Below, piece by piece: positions 10,280-22,900 of a stretch of DNA of 64,000 nt. Below the pieces are notes generated by a model that saw only the letters and a list, made by a program, of their open reading frames with translations, did no database searches and had not been told where the DNA came from. The DNA is from Limnoperna fortunei. Its lineage: Eukaryota > Mollusca > Bivalvia > Mytilida > Modiolidae. A program made the translations under genes and the position numbers. The stretch lies in the NCBI GenBank assembly GCA_944474755.1, contig OX104124.1, positions 29,114,452 through 29,178,451 on the forward strand, in the 5' to 3' direction. How positions within the stretch are numbered: the first letter of the stretch is position 1; every line of letters begins with the position of its first letter.

Positions 10280-12480
10280 ATCATAACTTGGTAATATGTT
10301 TTTCTCATTATGTTAATATAATCATATTTAGATGGTTCCTCATAAAGAGTAATTTTCATCTTACTTACTATTACAAGCAAACATTTCTCTGTGTCCACAC
10401 TAAACTGTGATTTGGGAAGTTGTTGCCTTAATAAACGGTAATGGTAAGGTTCAATAATTGTTGTTGATCTGATTATTTTTATTTTTATTGACGGATTGTT
10501 GTTATATTTTACTAATATGATCTCTCGGAGACAATAAGTATAGGATTGATCCTATCCTAGCCTCTACCGGAAATAAGTTATGCTTTTCCATAACTTGTGT
10601 CTGTCGTTGCTCAACGCTGTGAAGAAGGCATTTTCGCCATTTTAAATTACGTTTGTCCTTTGGACGCGGTTATTTTCGTTTCTGATGGCATAAACAACAT
10701 AAACTTTGTAAAGAGACATTCAATGAATATTGCTCCTGTAAAAAGTTATAATTTATGATAATTTCTGTGTGCATTAGGTTAAGTCCTTCTGAGGCAATCA
10801 TTTTGCATAACGGTTAATATAGCAAACTCATCCATCATTTTGATTTTTTTTCTTCGCATCTAGACAGTTCTTCATTTGGGAAAAAGAGAGCCAGAATTCC
10901 AAAACTTGAAACGTGTTAATGTCAAACAATTCAATTCAAAAGATTTTTAGTTAACGCTCCTTTGTTAGATTACATCGAATGCGTAACACGTTATTAGTAT
11001 TTTCTGTGATTACAATAAGCTACTGGTTCGTTAAAAGGCATACGCTGTGTTTATCGGCTAATGAAGGCATGTGACATCTCGTAGAAACACATGCGCATTA
11101 TATTGAAACAAATATTTTCATGCTTCAAATATGTTCATATACGACCCTTTGTTATATAGCAGCCTCTACCTCCCCACCTCGTTAAAGACTTGTTAGTCTG
11201 TTAGTGTCCATGACAATATACATGAATATTCAATCAATTAATAAATATATCAATTAGTCCACACAGATTAAGCCAATGCACCAGATTTGTTGTTTAATGA
11301 AGCTGGTATACCCAATTGTAACCAGTGACAATAGCACCAGAAACTTAAAACATTGTGAGTATAGTTCATATTTTTTTCCACACACAAGAGAAGATACACC
11401 AAGCACAACCCTTACAATCAATTATTTCCTGAAAGACACAAAAAATCCAATAGCAAATAACAGGAAGGACAAATACTATGACATTAGCTACTGTCAACTT
11501 TATGCGGCGTGCTTGAACCGAATATACGTTATACATCCTTTGATTCATTATTTCAGTTTTTTAGCTCACGCTGGTTTACAGAAATATTTATGTAAGAATA
11601 TATATAAACATGTCGTGATAATAATTAAGAAAGCACAAATTTAAATACAATTATTTAAAATTAATTTATTCGGATTGATATTATACGAATACACTTTATA
11701 TGTTTCAATGACTTTTTTGCAGTTATTTTCTAGATGTGCAGGAAAGTATTAATTGAGAAGATGCATAACCTACCAATAAAGTTTACTGTATTGCTTGTCA
11801 CAATTACAAATTGTTCTTACCGTATGACACAAAATAGGAGTAAAGCAACTATCTGAGACGTGTGTTTAGAGAGTGTTGGGCTCTTTTAAAGACCCCTTTA
11901 TGAAGATGTCTAAGAACAGCAGGCTCATTGAACCCGCTACAATAATTTATATTTATACGTCCGTTTGTATACCTAATTCTCTATATTTACAACAATGTCT
12001 GCCCTATAGTCCATCCTTTTTCACTGCAGAATAGCAGAAATAATACTTTTCGCTGCTTAATTGCCTTTTAGATTGACGATCTGTGAAGAATTATCACACT
12101 CGAGATTAGTTTGTTTGGTTAAAAATACATCTGCAGAGATTATGTTGTTTTGTTAAAAATATATATTTAAAAATATACAATTGTGTTGTTTTATAAATAA
12201 ACACGTTCAAAATAAGGTTTTCTGTTATCTTATCGCATATTGTAAATACACTATTATATTATTACAATTCGTATTACGTATATTTTTGTCAATTAAAAAT
12301 TGTAACATTGGACAAAAATCCTTATTTATTCATATATTTGAAATAACTGATGACAAGATATGTTATGTCATGACTAACATCCAGGTACTTGTATACTATA
12401 AAAATTGTTATAATGCCCTAACATTCCAAAAGTGAACCCGGCCTTAAAATATAGGTCTTTGCATTTATTTGTACCCCCTT
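10280..12480. other. No gene recognised
   Basis: Open frames at 11276-11644 (+) and 12181-12435 (+) have low-complexity, AT-driven composition and no family resemblance or splice context. A short imperfect hairpin sits near 10540-10600. Confidence 0.4.
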
Positions 12481-12488
12481 TGATTTAG

Positions 12489-12727
12489 ACCAATACTGGA
12501 ATAACAAGTATACAGTGACTGTAGTTTTGAAGCCTGTTGTTATAACTGTTGTCAAGAGGTTTGGTAGACGCCAGACAGATTTTTATGTATCTATGTTGGT
12601 CCGATTTTGTCTACAATTCTTTGGGTATCCAGTACAAGGAATTGAGATATTAGTCACCGAATTTCATAGGCAGACCAATGTAGCCAAAACTGATTTTCAA
12701 AAATTCTCTTGGGAGCGAAGAGTGTGT
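12489..12727 (+). CDS. Possible internal exon, unrecognised protein
   Basis: A 239-nt open segment lies between TTTGATTTAG and GTAAGA, with no stop in one frame. It reads QYWNNKYTVTVVLKPVVITV, VKRFGRRQTDFYVSMLVRF and so on to SWERRVC, ending in phase 0. Composition looks protein-like (balanced charged and hydrophobic residues, two Trp), unlike the AT-driven frames around it. No partner exon was identified on either side, and I do not recognise the family. It could be a fragment of a mobile-element gene. Confidence 0.25.
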
Positions 12728-13198
12728 GTAAGACATGGTAATTATCTTATCAATACCTTATTCATTGCCATTGAAATATTGATTTTAACGGTTTTGATCG
12801 TTAATAATTATCTTTAAAACTACAGCAGAGTAGAACGCTGTAAATTGTAACAATCTTAAACACGTTCCCTCATTCTCAGAACAACGTGCAAGCGTTACTG
12901 TAATGAAATGCCTACTTTTGATGTTTTTTAACATGAAAACTATGGAAAATAATTAGCCAGTGTGCATTGTATAACGAAGCAGAATCACAAGCACTATCTG
13001 CGCCTGAGTTTAGAAATATTGGTAAACCCATGTAGGATTTATTGTTTATTTTGTACATCTTTGACCGTCAGTTGTTTTTCTTTTATCTTAAAATTACAGA
13101 AAATAGCCCAACAATGAAAACTGCAGTAAAGAGAAATTCACAGTTGATAGGAGTTATGGTAATAGAATTTTATTTTTAAAACTTTGGGGTTGTTTTTA

Positions 13199-13460
13199 GG
13201 TATAATTATACCCCGCTTCGAGAAAAAGGGGGTATACTGGTTTATCTTCTTCCGTCCGTCCCTCCGTTCTTCCGTCCACAATATAACAGTTTTCTTAGCA
13301 AATATTAATCACAACCACTTGAAATTTTATATGTGATCTTACCATGTGGTCTTATATTGCGGGTACCGCTTTCAGGTCTATCGCATATCTACTTCCTGTT
13401 TGCTGACAATAGTCAATTCAACGATGTAAACAGCGTGGGTATACTGAGTGAGCAGTAGCT
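13199..13460 (+). repeat. Dispersed repeat with GGGGGTATACTGG ... CCGTCCGTCC head
   Basis: TATACCCCGCTTCGAG, AAGGGGGTATACTGGTTTA, TTCCGTCCGTCC and ATAACAGTTTTCTTA match the head at 6008-6110. It ends near GGGTATACTGAGTGAGCAGT, followed by CTCACATG. Related to 18572-18845. Confidence 0.6.
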
Positions 13461-13689
13461 CACATGTTCCTTGTCTTGAAAATAATTGCAGTTAGTTGTA
13501 CAGTGAAAAATACAAAAATGATCATTATGTTATAATCTATCTTGAAAATAACAATAAACCTGATTTTAGCTACATGTATTACCTTTGAAGTACAGAATTG
13601 TACCCTGTGGAGCATTTTTGCGTTATCAAATATATTTTAATGGCAAGTTCAAACATATTTTCATGGGTAGTTCTAGTGTTGTGTTAGTA

Positions 13690-14320
13690 TTCTTCTAAAA
13701 CTTCTTGGTTATTATCTTTTCTTCGACGTAGTTTTAATGACTCTTTGTATAAAATAAAATCATTGAGGCTAAGTAAAACATTTAAATTAACATGAATTTT
13801 TCTTCAACTTTAACTGTTGCGCGTTGATCCCTGTTGTTCAGCTTACAACTATAATTGTCTCTCGACATTCTGTCTAATGATAAACCTTGTTGGACAAGTT
13901 TTGGAAGTCATTGCAGTATGATAACTATATCCTCATCAGATATCTTCAAAATTATCCAACAGAATGTCATCGGGAAATACTACGTCACTAATACTCTTGG
14001 TTGTGGCGTTCAAATCTCCAACCATTGACAATCGTTTTTATTACTAATAATTAACATTTCAACGTTAATTTCGTTCACAGTTTCACCAACTAGATTATCT
14101 AGATCCCTCTGAGGTATATGCGTACAACACATACATGTTTTTGTATGAATTGATCATTTCTTTTTGCAGAATAAGCCATTTTACAAATTTGCAATCAGAA
14201 TTAGCAAATTCGATAGATTTTAAAGGTTTTTCTTTAAAGGACAACAATACCTCCAAATCAATCTTGGCATTTTTCGAACTCTTTTTTGTAACTGTTATCC
14301 CTTTTAAATAACGCATAGAA
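13690..14320 (-). mobile_element. LINE endonuclease relic
   Basis: Read on the minus strand, 14316-14095 encodes MRYLKGITVTKKSSKNAKID, then SIEFANSDCKFVKWLILQKE, then KNMYVLYAYTS. After stops the frame resumes from 14025 as MVGDLNATTKSISDVVFPDD. An isolated GDLNA(R/T)T downstream of a V.L.AY(I/T)PP-like strand is the signature of apurinic-endonuclease domains of non-LTR retrotransposons. Further down, SLKLRRRKDNNQEVLEEY resembles the linker before reverse transcriptase. Stops between pieces show decay. No reverse-transcriptase motifs remain. Confidence 0.4.
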
Positions 14321-14329
14321 TATAGAGTG

Positions 14330-16255
14330 TGGAATCAGTGGGTTGTGCCTCTAAATGAACGAAATTTTTACACATAAAGAATGGCATTTTACACATAAAG
14401 GTTCAATCGCATTGTCTTTTTAAGTACGAAGATTTAGAATTCCATGTTCAACAATCGTAGAGTTTGTTGTCCCATAAATATTTGCAATGTGATCAATCAC
14501 AAAATACGCGTTTGACGCATTTGACGTGGTATCAACCACAGATCTGTTTCATTTGTCATACTCATAAAGTTAGATATATTTAGTTCAGCAATGGGATCTG
14601 GTTGATACTTGAGTCTAGTAAATCATTGCATGAAACAAATTGTTTTTTCTCGGACTCAACAGCGACATCAAAAATATGGCTCATGACTAACTGTTATTAT
14701 TTGAAGTTGGAAAATCATCCAAACTGTCAAGTTCAATGATAGATATGTCGTTCATTTATGGAACAAAGTTATCTGGTGTCCACGTTTTGTTACAATAAAC
14801 ACCATTACTTGTCCTAATTATATAAGTTGTAGCAAATAATCGTACCGTTGTGGTTTGGCGAGGATTATCCGATATTTAAGAAAAATAAAATCGGATTATC
14901 ACGGCAGTAAAATTAGCTTTATTTGTAGCAGCATCTGTACATGCTGTATAATATATCGGTGATACCAGAAGAAGAGTATCATATTTATGTGTACCATAAT
15001 TTGCCTTATTGCTGACTAACTCAATACAAGTCGAAACTCAGAGTCTGGACATTCATTACCAACAATGTCCACTGACAAAGAGTTCATGACAATTTCCGTC
15101 GTCGGTAACTTTTATATGTTGTGTTTGTCTTTGATATACATTGTATTTATTTTTCATGCTTTTAAATTATATCTTCTATCAAAGTTGTTTTTGCAGAATA
15201 CACATGATTGTCTCTTTAATTACTTGAGTCTAGTTTATTTTTTAGTAATATATTTGTTCAACGTGTACTCCGTTAGATAAGTATCAGCTTTGTAGCGAAA
15301 AAGCAAAGTCAAACCCGTTTGTCGTTTTACAACACTCAATGCATATATAGTCACAATATTGAGTTTCGGTAAAGCATTGTAAATTGAACTTTGTTTAGAT
15401 TTTAACATATGCTGTGAAACGATGTTGCACATTTTCTCAATGTACGCTCGAACGTGTGCAATTTTTCTTGTCAGTACCACAATTATACAATTTGAAGAGT
15501 GAAAATAATTGTGTTACTAGAAACAACGTATTTACGGCGAATCACCCTCTACTGCACCACTAAACAATTTATTGAACATGATGCTGGCGAAAGATTTGCA
15601 AGAATCAGCAACGATGATCATGTCGAAACGTTTTTCAAAAGCAATTGGACACGCAGAACATGGCTTCATTGTCTTGCCGTAAAGCTGCCCTTTATTGTTG
15701 TTTTAAATTGTTTCCAAATATTTTTTAATACAAATTTATTATGACTAAGTTAAGACTGGGACTAGTATAAGTTCTATTGATATATAGGTTCCTGATTAAA
15801 AATAAAATTTATTATTCAAATATATCTCATTATGAAAATTAGTTTGATAGCCTAAAACATTTTTTATTCTGATTTCATGCACTTTATTATTTTTTTATTG
15901 TTCCTGAAAAATTATTCTTCATATTGTAATATAAAAACCTTCTTGTCTGTAATTTTACTTTCATGTGGTTTTTTTCCCTTTCTTGTCGGTAAATAGAGAG
16001 ACCGGAACTTTCCCTCGCACAACTTTATACAATTTGCTCCCCGTTTCCTATATATTCCCCTCGCAAGTGGGGCCATCGGTTACTTTTAGTGGTTAGTTAA
16101 TTTTGGTACTGTCTGCTAAAACAAAACATTTTCCTTATAAAATGATGAACGTAATCAGAAGTCCGTCTTAGCATAGTCAGATACATATTACTGTCCGAGA
16201 AGACGTGCTTTCAGAAATATATCACCGCCATGTGATCAAACATACATACATGTGT
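14330..16255. other. No gene recognised
   Basis: AT-rich. A minus-strand stretch near 14735-14690 (DISIIELDSLDDFPTS) may extend the LINE relic. Frames at 15065-15280, 15235-15480 and 15499-15744 lack recognisable motifs. Confidence 0.35.
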
Positions 16256-16257
16256 AG

Positions 16258-16350
16258 GGTAGCAGGTCGTTCCGTCCCCTTGTCGATTCGTCCCCGGACG
16301 AACCGTCCTCTAGTCGATTCTTCCCTTAGTTCTTTGTCGATCCGTTCCCA
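16258..16350 (+). repeat. Cluster of short tandem words (GTCGATTCGTCCCC-like)
   Basis: GGGTAGCAGGTCGTTCCGTC begins a run in which TTGTCGATTCGTCCCC, TAGTCGATTCTTCCC and TTGTCGATCCGTTCCC recur every roughly 20-35 bp. The opening word resembles GGGTGCAGGTCAACTCGTAC at 46302 and the reverse strand at 38270-38215. I group these as ends of one element class. Confidence 0.5.
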
Positions 16351-16785
16351 GTATTAACAATATAAAAAAATATAAGTATATTATTAATATATATAATTTT
16401 TAAAACCAATTAAAATTAGTTGAATCATTAAATAAGCAAAATATTTTGAAAATCAATTAATTAAATGATAATTACTTGTTTTTATCAGTGCACAAAAGAG
16501 GTAATTACCTTTTGATGATTTTTAAAATTGTTCTCAACACCTGTATCATGGTTATGCTTTGTGTGATTTACTCTGCATCCAAGGAATGCCTCAAAGTGAA
16601 GATATATGTTAAGTGGAACTCTTTATATATATAAAATGGTTTGCAACATATGTATGTTCTTAGTATCCAGACTTATGTTTTTGATTATTATGATTGTTAT
16701 TGTCATCATTATTAAGATTAATAAAGTAATAAAACAATTTCAACTGTCCCTATAATTTTAATCACTATTATCTGACACATGTAAA

Positions 16786-17165
16786 TTGCATGCTTGCCAA
16801 CATATTTTTGGTAGAATTCCTGATAATTTGGCCAAGGGGTATATGGGGACCACTAAAAGTCCCCAGTGGGTTCTAGGAAAAGCCTTTGCAGGAGCAGAGG
16901 GGGTGAAGACTCCTGGCCGAAAACTAATTCAGAGTATTTCTATGCTATTTTTGAGGGTCTCCAGGGTTGTTTTAGCTGACATTCGCATGTATTTTAATAA
17001 TGCAGGATTAGAAAGGCTGTTTAAACACAAATTTTATAATTATTCCTGAAAAAAAAGAAGAAATCCAGGAGATTCCAACAACCTACCTGGTAGCCCAGAC
17101 ACTGGTAACAAATTCCGGAGGTTTGGGCAAAATCCGGAGCATTGGCATGATTGGCATGTATGAAA
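16786..17165. mobile_element. Non-autonomous DNA element, TGCCAA-type ends
   Basis: It begins near GCATGCTTGCCAACA and ends near TTGGCATGATTGGCATG, imperfectly inverted. The interior has AATTCCGGAGGTTTGGGCAA and AATCCGGAGCATTGG, words I know from small elements common in mollusc genomes (TGCCAAC ... CTCCGGA). The open frame 16786-17049 has no recognised motif. The boundary is approximate. Confidence 0.4.
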
Positions 17166-17845
17166 TTGTTGGTTACTGATAACAGGTGCCAATCAAAAGT
17201 AATTAATACAATTAAAGGTCAATACTGTTTAACAAGATTCTGATTGTAATAAATTTGTTTGTAAAATATTCTGCATTTATTTCTCTAAACAAATATGAAT
17301 TGTGTTTTAACACATGGGGACAGATCGTCTAGAAATCAAACAGAGGCTAAGGCTGCATAATAAAACAACTTGTTTTTAACTTTACCACACTCTTAGTGAA
17401 ATTTTTTGGACACAGTGCATAAATCTGATTAAAATAATACATTGACAGTTATATCATGAACTCAGAAACTGTCCAAAAGTATGGGGACAAAGGTTTGTCA
17501 CAAAAGAGAAATTTCTTTTAAACATCCAAACTGAACATAATTTAATTTACCCTATATCTAATTCATACAATTTTTCCAACACTTTTTGATTGTTAGCATG
17601 TCCATCATTCAGTCAAACAAAAATCATATTTATTATTTTCTACTATTGGTCAGAAAGTACATTGTAGTTCTCACCTCTTAAGTGACAAAAACAATTCATG
17701 CCATTTTCTATGATTTTGTTTAACATGCCATTATTTTCCATTAAAAATTTATGGCAAAGGCTTCTTGGATAGATTTTAATATGTTCCATTCAAAACAAGT
17801 TACACTTATCACTTCAAAGTTCCTTTTTTTCAAAAGGTCATGACC

Positions 17846-18312
17846 AGTTCATTGTTGAGCTCAAAACCTACTAGTAACAACACCACACACACACACCAAA
17901 CCTGCTGAATTGTCCATTGTTAAGCCAAAACCTAACACCCCACCAAACCTGTAAAATTGTCCATTGGTAAGTTGATACATTACACCATCCCACACATCAT
18001 ACCTGCCAAATTGTTCATTGTTAAGCTGTAACCTAATACCACCCAACATACACCAAACCTCCCAAATTGTCCATTGTTAAGTTGATACCTAACAAGACCC
18101 CCCCCCACACACACACATACCTGCCCAATTATCCATTGTTAAGTTGATACCTAACAAGACCCCACACACACACACATCCTACCTGCCAAATTGTCCATTG
18201 TTAAGTTGATACCTAACAAGACCCCACACACACACATCCTACCTGCCAAATTGTCCATTGTTAAGTTGATACATAACAAGACCCCACAAACACATCATAC
18301 CTGCCAAATTTG
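17846..18312. repeat. Minisatellite, seven to eight units of 47-62 bp
   Basis: Units contain ACCTGCCAAATTGTCCATTG, TTAAGTTGATACCTAACA and an ACCCCACACACACAC tract. The shared word TGTCCATTG recurs at about 17911, 17958, 18012, 18068, 18130, 18192 and 18252. The last two full units are nearly identical. Length differences come from the CA tract. Confidence 0.9.
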
Positions 18313-18571
18313 TAATTTTGAGTATTTATTTGTACATTCACTTCCAATATGTAATAAAAGCTTTGTAATTTCTGTGAGTTTATATAATTTCCTATTCTGT
18401 ATACTGTAAAACAATTATTTTTTTTGTGTGAGCAAACTTTAGCTATATTTATTCAATTGACTGATTAGCTTATTCAAACTTTCACGAAATTAACATCCTT
18501 GAAAATAAATATTAGCTGATCTACTGATCATTTTATAGAAAAAAGGGCACAACATAAATATATGAGTTTTT

Positions 18572-18845
18572 ATACCCCCACCCAAACTTGTTTGGTGGGG
18601 GGGAGGGAGGGTATATAGGAATCACCCTGTCTGTCCGTCTGTCCACATCCCTTGTAAGCGCAACTTCTTCTAAACCGCTTGATGAAATTTAATGAAACTT
18701 AGCATAAAGGAAGTACATGTACATTATATGTAGATGTGCATGAAGGATTTTTTATTGACCCTGGATATCATTAATGGGAGATAATTTGACTTGTAAGCGA
18801 ACCGGGGGTATCCCTTTGTGAGCATGCTCACAGTCCACACTTGAT
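18572..18845 (+). mobile_element. Dispersed repeat with GGTGGGGGG head and TGTCCGTCTGTCC
   Basis: TATACCCCCACCCAAACTTG and TTTGGTGGGGGG form a short hairpin head, then GGTATATAGGAATCACCCTG, TCTGTCCGTCTGTCC and ATGAAACTTAGCATAAAGGA follow. It ends with GAGCATGCTCACAG. This is a fuller relative of the copies at 6008 and 13199. The layout resembles short non-coding repeats abundant in molluscs. Confidence 0.6.
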
Positions 18846-18849
18846 TGTT

Positions 18850-19784
18850 TTTGTTTTTTGTCGGTCTATTTTTATATCTGATTTACGTGAAAACAAATCA
18901 AGCACATTTAGTTTAGTTGCTTTTACTGAATACATGTATATTTAATTTATGACCACAGAAAAAAACAAATGATTAAAACTTGTGTTTGCATAACTAAATT
19001 ATTAAATGCACGCTTTAATGAATCATTTTACCTTTATTGCTCTATCATGCCTATGGGTGTAAATTCCCAGGATGATTGTTGTTTTCATAACTGCTAACAA
19101 GTTGTTTGATCTTTTGACACCTGACAGAATTAAATTTTAATTTAATAATTAATTTGTCCTTTTAAGTGTCAAACAGGTGGCAATGACAGGACTAGAAGAT
19201 AAAAAACAAATAATCAAGAAAGATAACTAAATTTTATAAACCAGATTTTGTCATTGTGAAAACATAATTTAATATCTCCAAATAAGGTTTTCACACAATT
19301 TTGGTATTTTACATGACATATTGGCAAGTGTCATTCTTCATCATTCATTGTCCCTGACCTTTTTGCAGATATAACCTTTCGTGATTGTAATATCATCGTG
19401 AAAGTTTTTATAATGCAAAATTTTATTGGTTTACAGTATTATTTTATACTATATGATATTAAACTAATGAAGACTTCATGAATCTTATTTGTTTCTGATC
19501 CATACTGGTATATTATATTAATGTCATTATATTAAATCTAAATTTAAGAGGACTAAGTATGTTTTAATTATTTCTGATCCATTTTCAAATATTTATACTA
19601 ATGTTTAAACAAAATTGAAAATTTAGAATGTTGCCCTACCTAGAAATGCTATATTTTTTTAAACATGTGGTAATGAAACTGTGCTTAAACCATAAATTGT
19701 AAGGTATATTTTTCTTTGGTATAAATGGTTTCTGTAAAATTGCAGCTTTTTCCAGCTTTCTGTACAATCTAATTTATCTTTTCA
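18850..19784. other. Upstream flank or 5' intron of the TSEN2 homologue
   Basis: AT-rich with no recognisable exon. The start-codon exon is preceded by two possible acceptors (ATCTTTTCAG ending at 19785 and GTTATACAG ending at 19800), so a 5' untranslated exon probably lies upstream and the promoter is not located. Confidence 0.4.
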
Positions 19785-19808
19785 GTTTTATGTTATACAG
19801 AAGAGAGC

Positions 19809-19994
19809 ATGGCTTGTTCTAAAATGATCAATCCTAAGAGAAAGAGAAGAACTCGTGCAACAAAAGATTTACCTTTCCCTGTTCTTGTAGCATCAGATAA
19901 GGGAAACAATGACTGGTTTTACTATACAGGATATCTCCATGACAACCATATTGAAATAAAACACAGTGGTGACATTGACAGATTATACAAGATG
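19809..19994 (+). CDS. TSEN2: TSEN2 exon 1 (coding)
   Basis: Residues 1-62. MACSKMINPKRKRRTRATKD aligns with the basic N terminus of animal TSEN2. It ends HSGDIDRLYKM before GTAAGG, phase 0; the next exon continues GFFGKG, as in vertebrate LYGKGYFGKG. It is preceded by an acceptor, so the ATG is not in the first transcribed exon. Confidence 0.93.
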
Positions 19995-22900
19995 GTAAGG
20001 TTAAAGTCAGACAGGTGTTTGTTTAGATCTACATTTAATATCTGCTGAAATTATCTACCTTAACAAATATCATTTCTAGTCTCCTTTCATGTAATGAGAG
20101 GAAATGGGAGTTTAGTTCAGACTTAGTGCAAATATCGCAAAACAAAAAAAAAATTAACTTGGCTGAATAAGGTAAATGACTTTTTAAAACTTTTAAAGCT
20201 AGAATGTATTGTACATTGATACAGAAGAGGAATCATTTTGTTGCTGTATATGGTTTACATATTTGGATTTGACATCAGTATGCTCACATGGTCTGTCAGT
20301 ATTAAACATTAAACATCTTCAAACAACCCCTAAAAAAGTAATGATTATAACTGTATTTAATTCAGGGATTCTTTGGAAAAGGAACATTATCAAGAAGTAA
20401 ACCAGAGTTTAATCAGCGGTATAGATCTGCCAAGATCCCTAATAGTACAGGGGAGATAATTAATGCAAGAGTAATGAGCAGAAGAAGGTATTGGTATTAC
20501 CATTGTTGTACTAGAAATAAAGATGTGGGGAGGGTTGGGTACTTTCTGTTTCAACTCTTCTATTTATTACTTCACATACAAGTATTTGTTAGACAAATTT
20601 TTCCTAAACCAACAATAAAATTGTTATGTTTCTACATGAAGCCCTTAATCCCCCAACATTTTATATTTAAGTATTTCAGAGCAAAAATGTAAAAGTAAAA
20701 TGACTCAGGCCTGTCAACTTTCCCGATTTTCGCGGGTTTTCCCGATTTTCGGGTCTTGATTTTGTGAAAACCCGAAACCCGATATCGGGTTTCTAAAATG
20801 GATGAAAAACCCGATTTTGAACAATGCCTACCGATAAAATTTGGAAAATCACGATTTTCAACCATGGGAAGCAACTGTCCACAACATCCAATTAAATTAT
20901 TTGTTTCATAACGATGTCGGCTAATTTTACGCTTCATCTAAAGACCAATTGACCTGGTGGCGTAGAGTTAATTAAAGCCATAAATTTGACATTTTTATTG
21001 TTTTTCTTGTTGTATCCAAAAGTCGAGTGATACATAATTATGAGTGTTTTGTTCCTAATAGGATGATTAGTTAAATTGAAATTCGGAGCTTGGGTGTTGT
21101 TGTCGTAATGGGATTACGGTAATTTTATTAGTCTTTGGTAAAAAATAATTAATTTTAACCATTATTAACTACATTCCTAATTGGGGTTTTTAATTACTCA
21201 ATCAAAAAGATCAAAAGGGTTAATGAAAAAAACTTGAATGGGCGGAACGGGTTTAAAGAAGTCTGCTTGGATGCTGTTTTGATACCGTGAAATGTATTCA
21301 TTTTTTCTGATTCGTATATATGTATATGGGCATTTCACAAAATATCATCAGTTTTAGATGAGTTCAATTAAGCATGGTTGTCACTCCTCCGAGTAAGAAA
21401 AAACGGCTATGTGCAGTATACCCAACTCAAATGCAGACTGTGAGAGAGTATTCAGTATTGTGAAGCACATTCAGACAGAACAAAGGTCCTGCTTAGACAA
21501 CACAACACTTTGTGCACTTATGACTACAAAGATAAACACAGACTGTCTTTGCTTCCAACTGAAGCCAGAAAAGGACCAACTACTGACAGCAAAGAAGGCC
21601 TGTGTAACATACAACAGTTTGCTGAGGCTTTAATGTAATTTTGATGTTTGAACTTTAAATGTAGAGTGCTTTAATGTAATAATGCATACAAGTATTTGAC
21701 TTATCTGTTTGATTATTTAGTGCTTAGAATCTAGTGCATCTTTGATGTTTATATGTAGTGCTTTCAATAATTAATGCATGTTTTGTTATTCATCTATGTA
21801 TGTTATTGCTATTGCTGACTTCATGGACTTTGTGTTAATAAAGTGTGACACCTTCAAGCCTTATTTCTTTGCCTTTTTGCTTCAGTTGCAAATTTAAACA
21901 GGAATTGAACAGTTTATTGCAAAACAAACTACATGTATATGTTAAATATTTATCCCTTCACAGCTGGCTGTACAATAATGAACATGTATCTGTAAAAGAA
22001 AAGACTTTCGCGCGCAATTTTTTTTTTGGCGCATAAAAAACCCCCATGGAGATTTTTAAAAGTTGACAGGCCTGATGACTGCTCCCTTCAACATAACAGT
22101 GACTATTAAAATTTAACAAAAAATTGTTCACTGGCAAGTCATCCGGTTCTTCAGTTGACTGGAGTAATTATAAGAACATTTTAAAATTCTTATGTGTTTC
22201 TAACATCAGTTTACCCACATATGTGTTTGAAATTTAATCAGGTGAAAATTTGTAATCTTTTGTTTTATAATAGATTTTATGAAAATGTATTATGCAATAA
22301 ATTATATACATAATAGGTGAATACAAATAATCCAATACAGAATACAAAAATAAGGGCTATTCCATAAAACCGAGGAAACATACCCCCAACCAAGATTATT
22401 TGTTCAATTTTTGCCTACCTGGATTTCAAGGTCCATGTGAGCTTTTGTTATAACTTCGCGTATATTGTCAGTAGCTGTTGTTTAAAAAAATGTTCTTCTC
22501 TGAAACCACTGTTCCAAATTTTTTCAAACTTGGCCACAATCATCCTGAGGGTTCCTATTTTCAAATTATACACCGAGTGTTTATTAACAAAAATGGCAGC
22601 TCTTACTAAAAATAGAACATTGGTGTCAACATACGTTTTTGGTCAATATCTAAAAAAATTATAAAAGTTGAAGGGAAAATTGTTACCTCTGATTGATCAG
22701 CACATTAAGATCTACAATAATTGCAATTAGTCTGAAGTTGTGTAATGACTTAGGAGTTATTGTCCTTTATTGAAGATTTTTACAAAATTTTCAGTTTTTA
22801 CAATATAACATGTAAACTATAAGAGCTAGATTGACATTATTAATTGCTTAAATGATCATCAAGACAATTCCTTCAAAACAGTTCATTGAACTAAAATTGT

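Noticed and set aside
11276..11644. 122-codon frame on the + strand
   Set aside because: AT-driven composition, no recognisable motif, no splice context; an overlapping minus-strand frame is equally long per base.
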